NCBI GenBank assembly: GCA_964635265.1
Contig: CAZWNV010000088.1
Span: forward strand, 1-12,086
Source: M55B175 sp964635265
GTDB taxonomy: Bacteria; Desulfobacterota; Desulfobacteria; Desulfobacterales; Desulfosalsimonadaceae
Length of the DNA: 12,086 nucleotides
Direction: 5' to 3'
In this document: piece by piece, positions 8,501 through 12,086 of the stretch
Position numbering within the stretch: position 1 is the stretch's first letter
How the letters are laid out: every line of letters begins with the position of its first letter
Notes under the pieces: model-generated
The model's input: only the letters and a program-made list of their open reading frames with translations
Database searches by the model: none
Told to the model about the DNA's origin: nothing
Made by a program: the position numbers and the translations under genes

Positions 8501-10441
8501 GGTAACGCTGGCCGTGGCTGATTCGCTGCAGAGCGCAAAGTCATGGTGCAAGACCCCGGCGCCGCCTACCGAATACGCGGCGCCCTGGTCCAGGTAGCCC
8601 GGGCAGGAGGCTGTCAGTTTGAGCCGTCCGCTGGCTGTAATGCCCGAAATTTCGTAGGAACCGTCCGTCCGGACATCTGCACAGCGCGTTTGGCCGCCTA
8701 TAACAGCCGTGACCGTGGCTTCGGCCAACGGCTCCTCTGTTACGGAATCTGCAACAGTTCCGGTGATTCGCAGCCCGTTGGCGTGCACGCTGAAATCCAT
8801 GACGTGGACGCCGCCGGTGGGCAGGGTCGCTTGAAATTCATGCGGCAGCCCGGAGTATACAATGGTTACCACGATATCCCCGGGGGCGACTCCCTGGATT
8901 TCATAGGTTCCATCCGCACCGGTTTCGGCGGAATGGGTGTCATCTCCTGCGGCAACCGATATGGCCGCTCCTTCCAGGGGCTCGCCGGTGTCTGTATCCG
9001 TGATGGTCCCGGTCATTGTGGCAAGCAGGGGCTCCGTCGTTACCGTAGCCTCGTCAGAAGCAGTGCCGCCGGCCCCTGCGGCGGTGATTGTGTAGGTGGT
9101 TGTCTCCTCCGGCGATACGGTGACAGAGCCGTTTTCGTCCACCTCTCCGATTTCCGGCTCTATGGTGCAGGTATCGGCGTATTCTGAACTCCAGGAAAGG
9201 GTGCTGCTTTCGCAGGGATCAATCGCCGCGGGGTCTGCGGTCAGGGTGACAGCCGGCGGATGGGCCGTTACGGTGATCCCCACCGTCAGGCTGTCTGTCA
9301 GAGAGCCGTCTGTTACGTGAAATTCGGGGTGATAACTGCCTGCCTGGCCGGCTGCCGGGATCCATGAAAACCTTTGGGTTTGCGGGTCAAAATCGGCGCC
9401 TGCCGGCAGGTTGGATGCGGAATAGGCCAGTGTATCGCCGTCTGCGTCCTCAGCATGAACCGTAAAGGAGATTTCCCTCCCCTCCGTTGTTTCCTTGTCG
9501 TCCACGGGGTCAAAGACCGGCGCTGTGGGGTGGGATATGGTTACAGGCCCCGCGGAGTAGCTGGCTGCGGGTTCGTGCACGCCGTCGTCAATGACGGCGT
9601 ATATGTAGCGCTCGCCCTCGGGCACGGCTGCCGTGTCCCACAGGTATTCATCACCCGGGCCGTCGGGGTCTTCATGGATCTGGGCCGCAATCCGGGTGCC
9701 GTCGCCGCCCTTGTTGTCCGAATCGGCGTACAGGGCAATTTCCGCGTTGCTGTCCGGATCCGCGTCCGTCCATGTAATCCGGAATTCTTTATCCGCCTCG
9801 TCTCCACTGCCGTCAGGCTCGGTAACGCAAATGGAAGGTGGATGGGTTACTGCGACGGTGGCGCTGTCGGTGGCGCTGCCGCCGGCCCCTGCGGCGCTGA
9901 TGGTATAGGTCGTGGTGGCGGCAGGGGAAACCTCGGTGCTGCCTTCGGTGTCTACTTCACCGATCCCTTGGTCAATGCTTGCGGTGTCCGCATTTTGGCT
10001 CTGCCATCCCAGTGTGGCGGAGCCGCCTGCTGCAATCGTTTCCGGTTCAGCGGAAATGGAGACCACGGGAAGCAAAGGACCAACGTCTTTTTGAATAACG
10101 GTTATATCGGCTGCGGCATTTCTCTGCCCGAAGAGGATGATATAGATGCTGTTTTGGCGTTTGAGGATCACATCCCGGCTCAGGGGGTTGCGGCTGCTGA
10201 AGGAATGCCAGTTGTGATTCAGGCACACATAGCCGAAGTAGTAGCGATACGAAGAGCTGCCGGTGATCTGCAGAATCCCCTCCGCCTGATCCTCTGCCGC
10301 GAACGTGTGATAGCTCCGCTCAATGCCGAACCATCCGATATCCACCGTGCTTGTGAAAACCGCTGTGCCCCGGGCGCGTGCGGATACAGCGCAGAATGCT
10401 ATCGCCAAAAAGATAACGGCTGCAAAACTTGTTTTTTTCAT
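5510..10441 (-). CDS. Giant secreted multidomain protein: Ig-like modules, six carboxypeptidase-regulatory-like repeats, ZU5-like segment and lipase-like alpha/beta hydrolase
   Basis: A 1643-residue exported protein. Signal peptide at residues 1-23 (MKKTSF, hydrophobic core, SARA). The ATG at 10441 has a strong ribosome site (GGAAGGGG) and gives a clean signal peptide; the frame is open to 10543 but the extra 34 residues are polar and unlikely. Order of domains: beta domain 25-115; Ig-like module 126-198; beta segment 203-303; He_PIG/cadherin-like module 307-392; second Ig-like module 397-469; six CarboxypepD_reg-like repeats 474-962; ZU5-like segment about 1000-1090 (SLVIPPDAL); hydrolase about 1222-1500. 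The hydrolase shows LLVIEGW (1225-1231), nucleophile elbow GYSFGG (Ser1326), IIGSPNHGT (1347-1355), candidate Asp1433 (ENDGVVP) and His1471 (NHFNF). This fits a lipase/esterase on a long surface stalk; substrate unknown. No C-terminal anchoring or autotransporter domain is visible. The Kelch gene follows by 37 bp. Confidence 0.9.
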   Translation of the reverse strand: MKKTSFAAVIFLAIAFCAVSARARGTAVFTSTVDIGWFGIERSYHTFAAEDQAEGILQITGSSSYRYYFGYVCLNHNWHSFSSRNPLSRDVILKRQNSIYIILFGQRNAAADITVIQKDVGPLLPVVSISAEPETIAAGGSATLGWQSQNADTASIDQGIGEVDTEGSTEVSPAATTTYTISAAGAGGSATDSATVAVTHPPSICVTEPDGSGDEADKEFRITWTDADPDSNAEIALYADSDNKGGDGTRIAAQIHEDPDGPGDEYLWDTAAVPEGERYIYAVIDDGVHEPAASYSAGPVTISHPTAPVFDPVDDKETTEGREISFTVHAEDADGDTLAYSASNLPAGADFDPQTQRFSWIPAAGQAGSYHPEFHVTDGSLTDSLTVGITVTAHPPAVTLTADPAAIDPCESSTLSWSSEYADTCTIEPEIGEVDENGSVTVSPEETTTYTITAAGAGGTASDEATVTTEPLLATMTGTITDTDTGEPLEGAAISVAAGDDTHSAETGADGTYEIQGVAPGDIVVTIVYSGLPHEFQATLPTGGVHVMDFSVHANGLRITGTVADSVTEEPLAEATVTAVIGGQTRCADVRTDGSYEISGITASGRLKLTASCPGYLDQGAAYSVGGAGVLHHDFALCSESATASVTGVITNAGSMQPEAGVNVALSGQAISDITDSSGTFTLPDVPMGPQRLKFCKEGFIRSTVPIEVNQDPFAVNIAWPSVQAEALPAEIAPGATLRVRDAITGKPLEGARVSVYGTDMESVTGSGGTCTLTGMPLGRIKLEAMAENHKAVYLSPKVVNDGADTLVFSLPPLTTGAVTGVVTDAETGEPLRNARIAPAANTLLGTSSDADGGYTLAGVPSGAYELQASHPQYLPETKGSVTVADKQTSGADFALTPRPETGSLEGTVRDAQTGEPIAGAMLRHEGSAATSTTDQNGRYTLSGLPAGLVQIAITAEGYPEAARTAGVLADQDQTTPTTTTADFGLDPQDPAPPVSVSKEISAPEGGNICMPDASFSLVIPPDALSDDAVLTVRSTQDGPDIAPGEELNMDPALGLSGIRRLGGKIQLIVEPAEPGAEIPSLQGWGLLMGQYAQDAAEAHNLAERSVFPYYWNGDSWTMLRPKPYELMTDPVNNLSAAVVDFSTTAAGAPVTAGREFQSPVMLASLEDYSPDPGNAKVYLFVKGAVEDIQNPDPPPHVAITDKDGLDAVTNAPDVNIPHPNALPLLVIEGWDKKSIIMNTGRTDPNDDGSRYRYLLQDLVNHNSGVYRPVFVSHNSRASMVDIGADLAKKLHGKYLNQPGKIKGLPADPNDEDSGTFPYVNTLGYSFGGVISRSYQAHGQAVRNMDIIGSPNHGTQKLICSMISNGLDLLLHFSPGTADLMAYDDREPCAEGANPRLCLLNKNPDALPKRDMTLIAGTDSSWWSDLLLEGENDGVVPVSSVFCYTSNPDDAGKSLFPAGKIARRSTYGFNHFNFSRKGFLIRDHQGLIDEIFMGLSDWVVAETKNDPATPHPDNEVSLPDENEEGYARSRVKLEYNCYGQRIDRVVLVIYYEDGLGRWHIADSPDNGAQPDGSLRADKVTTVAAGNSFYRENALALSAACTFPAVDPDDPATAVTEVRPSVIRLKPGQNRVSTEEPDGNFMTP
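7556..9022 (-). repeat. Six tandem CarboxypepD_reg-like (transthyretin-like) repeats inside the giant secreted protein
   Basis: Protein-level repeats of about 60 residues beginning near residues 474, 557, 643, 736, 817 and 903 of the 1643-residue protein. Each follows the pattern 'G-x-V/I-T-D-x-x-T-G-E-P-L-x-x-A-x-V ... T-D-x-x-G-x-Y-x-L-x-G-V/L-P-x-G'. Clear examples are TGEPLEGAAISV, TGKPLEGARVSV, TGEPLRNARI and TGEPIAGAML. Repeats 3 and 4 are the most divergent. Such small beta sandwiches usually act as stalk or binding modules in secreted proteins. Confidence 0.82.
9035..9253 (-). repeat. Ig-like module copy B (pair with 9845-10066)
   Basis: Residues about 397-469 of the giant protein. 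By hand alignment about 40 of 73 residues match copy A, with shared blocks such as IGEVD, VSP, TTTYTI and AAGAGG. The DNA also keeps a short near-identical core (tgccgccggcccctgcggcg on the + strand). This points to duplication inside the gene, the two copies now being separated by two other beta modules. Confidence 0.85.
9845..10066 (-). repeat. Ig-like module copy A (pair with 9035-9253)
   Basis: Residues about 126-198 of the giant protein: a beta sandwich opening SISAEPETIAAGGSATLGW and ending TTTYTISAAGAGG. This module type is frequent in secreted deltaproteobacterial proteins (from memory of the family), which is one of the reasons for the organism guess. It shares about half its residues with copy B. 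Confidence 0.85.
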
Positions 10442-10554
10442 GGATGTCCCCTTCCTTTTGGTGCCGGAGATGCGGAAACGGTCCGGACCTGCTTTTTTCT
10501 GCCTGAAAGACAAAAGGCATGAATGACTACGAAAAAAACGCATAAATTATATGG

Positions 10555-10583
10555 ATAAAAACGCAAAAAGATCTGGGTGTCAA
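10555..10583 (-). promoter_or_regulatory. Candidate sigma70-type promoter for the giant secreted protein / Kelch operon
   Basis: Read on the reverse strand, a perfect TTGACA (10583-10578) is followed after 17 bases by TTTTAT (10560-10555), a 4-of-6 match to the -10 consensus. A better -10 box, TATAAT (10551-10546), also lies here but at 26 bases from the -35. Either would leave a leader of about 100 bases before the ATG at 10441. Position and orientation fit the only reverse-strand gene downstream. Confidence 0.45.
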
Positions 10584-10626
10584 GCAAAAATTTGGCAGCG
10601 CAAAACACGGCCGGGCTTCCAGGGGG

Positions 10627-10660
10627 GTTCCGGCTCATTGGATTGCCGGAGCGTCTTTTT
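10627..10660 (+). terminator. Hairpin with T tract in the leader of the DUF99 gene (possible intrinsic terminator or attenuator)
   Basis: An inverted repeat GTTCCGGC / GCCGGAGC (10627-10634 and 10645-10652; eight pairs including one T-G wobble) encloses a 10-base loop and is followed three bases later by TTTTT (10656-10660) on the + strand. No rightward gene ends just upstream; the nearest upstream gene is on the other strand. It would therefore stop transcripts entering from the left, or attenuate the DUF99 mRNA. Confidence 0.4.
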
Positions 10661-10736
10661 CTCCCGGTCATTGATTTTTGCACCAATGGATGCGATGATG
10701 CATTTTCCCGATAGCAGGATGAGGCATTGCGGCTTT

Positions 10737-11306
10737 ATGGCGGAAAAGCGCTTCTCCAATGTGGCAGGCTTTGATGACGCCCCGTTTGAACGCGAACACC
10801 AGGGCAGAGTCCCGATTGTGGGTACGGTGTATGCCGGCCTTCGTTTTGACGGGGTTTTGATGGGCGAAGTGGAAAAGGACGGATCGGATGCGGCCCGGCA
10901 GATCGCCGGGCTTGTGGAGAATTCCCGCTTTGCCGGCCACATTCAGCTTGTCCTGCTCCAGGGGATCGCCCTTGCGGGTTTTAACGTGGTGGATGTCTTT
11001 GCCCTTCATGAGCGTCTGCACATGCCGGTACTGGTCATCTCCCGCAGGCAGCCGGACATGGAGAGAATCCGCAGCGTATTGAAGACCCGCATCCCCGGGG
11101 GCGATAAAAAGTGGGCCGTCATTGAGCGCTTGGGAGAGATGGAACCCCTGGCGCGGGTGTTTGTCCAGCGGGCGGGCCTCAGCCGGGAGCAGGCCTCCCG
11201 TGTGCTCCGGCAGTTCGCGGTATACGGAAATATCCCGGAACCCCTGCGCACCGCCCATATCATTGCCGGGGCACTGGTGTACGGGCAAAGCCGGGGAAGT
11301 GTGTAA
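10737..11306 (+). CDS. DUF99 (UPF0215) family protein, endonuclease V-related fold
   Basis: A 189-residue cytoplasmic protein from the ATG at 10737. Visible family blocks: SNVAGFDDAPF (7-17), VGTVYAGLRFDGVLMGEV (28-45), LVLLQGIALAGFNVVDV (71-87), PVLVISRRQPDMERI (97-111) and PEPLRTAHIIAGALVYGQSRG (168-187, quoted only as its range beginning PEPLR and ending GQSRG). The family is widespread in archaea and scattered in bacteria; its function is not established, and it is regarded as distantly related to endonuclease V (RNase H-like nuclease). The start is uncertain: in-frame ATGs at 10686, 10695, 10698, 10719 and further up at 10551 exist, none with a convincing ribosome site. I prefer 10737 because the conserved domain starts within ten residues. 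Followed after 47 bp by the PPC-domain gene, same strand. Confidence 0.82.
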   Translation: MAEKRFSNVAGFDDAPFEREHQGRVPIVGTVYAGLRFDGVLMGEVEKDGSDAARQIAGLVENSRFAGHIQLVLLQGIALAGFNVVDVFALHERLHMPVLVISRRQPDMERIRSVLKTRIPGGDKKWAVIERLGEMEPLARVFVQRAGLSREQASRVLRQFAVYGNIPEPLRTAHIIAGALVYGQSRGSV

Positions 11307-11353
11307 CCGAAAGCCGCAGCTTTGGAAATACGGCGGAAAACAGAGAGGATATT

Positions 11354-11785
11354 ATGCCCGGGATGCAGAAGATCGTGAAAAAATCGGCGTATATGGGGAG
11401 ACTTGCCCATGGGGCGGATCTTTTGGAGGAGTTGACAAATATCTGCAGGGAACGCGGCCTGCGGGCCGGCCGCATTGAAGCCATCGGCGCGGTCAGCAGG
11501 GCGGTGATCGGCTATTATGATCAAGGGGGCCGCGAGTACCGGTACAACAGCCTGGATCAGCCCATGGAGATTGTGAAACTAAGCGGCAACGTATCCCGGA
11601 AAGACGGCGAGCCCATGGTGCACGCCCACATTGCCCTTGCAGACGAGCAAGGCCGGAGCTTCGGGGGCCACCTGGCGCCCGGCACGGTGATATTTGCCTG
11701 CGAATGTATTGTCGAGGCCTTTGAAGGCCCTGCCTTTGAGCGCGTATACGATGAACAGACGGGACTTGCGCTCTGGAACCTGTAG
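11354..11785 (+). CDS. PPC-domain (DUF296, AT-hook-associated PD1-like) DNA-binding-type protein
   Basis: A 143-residue single-domain protein. The PPC domain ('plants and prokaryotes conserved') fills nearly all of it: GRLAHGADLLEELTNICRE (15-33), the AGRIEAIGAV strand (38-47), and the hallmark VHAHIALAD (89-97) with GGHLAPGTV (104-112). His90, His92 and His106 are the conserved histidines that in structures of the family line a metal-binding or trimer-interface site. Bacterial PPC proteins are trimers; a role in DNA binding is annotated by similarity to plant AHL proteins, but the bacterial forms lack the AT-hook, as here, and their true function is uncertain. The ATG at 11354 follows a ribosome site AGAGGA at close spacing. 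It lies between DUF99 and an ABC ATPase gene in the same direction, suggesting one transcript. Confidence 0.9.
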   Translation: MPGMQKIVKKSAYMGRLAHGADLLEELTNICRERGLRAGRIEAIGAVSRAVIGYYDQGGREYRYNSLDQPMEIVKLSGNVSRKDGEPMVHAHIALADEQGRSFGGHLAPGTVIFACECIVEAFEGPAFERVYDEQTGLALWNL

Positions 11786-11808
11786 CCTTTTCTGCCGGAT
11801 CTGCTGCT

Positions 11809-12086
11809 ATGGAGCCTGTGCTGGCTGTTAAAAATGTCTGCAAATCCTTTAAGTCCGTGCAGGCGGTGAAAGAGGTGTCCTTTTCCCTGCAGAGGGGGCA
11901 GTCCATAGCTGTTTTGGGGCCGAACGGCGCCGGCAAGACCACCCTTGTGGAGATGATAGAGGGGATCCAGAAGCCGGATGCAGGCGAGATCCGCATCCTC
12001 GGCAAACCCTGGCGCGGCAACGAGGACGAGCTGCACCGAGCCATCGGCCTCTGCCTTCAGGAGACCCGGTTTATCGACAAGCTGAC
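11809..12086 (+). CDS. ABC transporter ATP-binding protein (partial, N-terminal 92 residues)
   Basis: The frame from ATG 11809 runs off the right edge. Seen: an A-loop region near the N-terminus (VCKSFKSVQAVKEVSF), a canonical Walker A GPNGAGKTT (37-45), IEGIQKPDAGEIRILGK (50-66) and a Q-loop glutamine in LCLQETRF (81-88). The signature motif and Walker B lie beyond the window. The opening and Q-loop resemble ATPases of ABC-2 type exporters (CcmA/NatA/DrrA group) more than binding-protein-dependent importers, but this is a family-level impression. The gene begins 23 bp after the PPC gene stop with no strong ribosome site, suggesting co-transcription. Its substrate and permease are outside the window. 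Confidence 0.92.
   Translation, partial: MEPVLAVKNVCKSFKSVQAVKEVSFSLQRGQSIAVLGPNGAGKTTLVEMIEGIQKPDAGEIRILGKPWRGNEDELHRAIGLCLQETRFIDKL

Noticed and set aside
7667..8521. Rightward open frame of 284 codons, and similar ones at 8543-9187 and 9374-10522
   Set aside because: These are antisense shadows of the repeat-rich giant gene, produced by GC-rich codon use; the reverse-strand frame has clear domains throughout.
10551..10736. Far-upstream start of DUF99 (ATG at 10551)
   Set aside because: The extra 62 residues are polar and Cys/Arg-rich with no family similarity, no ribosome site, and the stretch contains the hairpin and the candidate reverse-strand promoter.
1..12086. CRISPR arrays, tRNA or rRNA genes, insertion sequences
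   Set aside because: I saw no regularly spaced identical repeats, no tRNA-like cloverleaf signature and no transposase or terminal inverted repeats; the only repeats are protein-level modules.

Overview
The window looks like a chromosomal stretch of a moderately GC-rich Gram-negative bacterium, probably a Desulfobacterota (deltaproteobacterial) lineage. This rests on Sec signal peptides on three genes, purine-rich Shine-Dalgarno sites, a giant secreted protein carrying the Ser/Thr-rich 'ATTTYTISAAGAGG'-type modules common in that group, and a bacterial DUF99 gene. It is inference from gene content; there is no rRNA or marker gene. Nothing points to a plasmid, phage, transposon or CRISPR locus.

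Left part (1-3491). A leftward operon encodes a GPH-type major facilitator transporter, a DUF1295 steroid-reductase-like membrane enzyme whose start overlaps the transporter stop (TGATG), and a cyclopropane-fatty-acid-synthase-family methyltransferase cut by the left edge. A DUF2177 four-helix membrane protein is transcribed divergently from about 100 bp away. Together they look like a membrane-lipid modification module of the type that methylates or cyclopropanates unsaturated acyl chains.

Middle part (3677-10441). All genes point left. A 1643-residue secreted protein has an N-terminal beta domain, two Ig-like modules, a cadherin/He_PIG-like module, six carboxypeptidase-regulatory-like repeats, a ZU5-like segment and a lipase-like alpha/beta-hydrolase domain with a visible Ser-Asp-His triad. 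It is followed after 37 bp by a secreted Kelch beta-propeller gene, which contains a run of exactly 100 N, an assembly gap whose true length should be treated as unknown. A small periplasmic protein of 120 residues lies downstream. The lipase-like and Kelch genes probably form one operon for an extracytoplasmic function.

Right part (10737-12086). Three rightward genes: a DUF99 (UPF0215) protein distantly related to endonuclease V, a PPC/DUF296 DNA-binding-type protein, and the start of an ABC transporter ATPase cut by the right edge. Spacing of 47 and 23 bp suggests co-transcription. A hairpin with a T tract lies in the leader of DUF99.

No tRNA, rRNA, insertion sequence or CRISPR array was seen. 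There is no gene-free stretch longer than 300 bp; the largest are 272 bp (4040-4311) and 295 bp (10442-10736).
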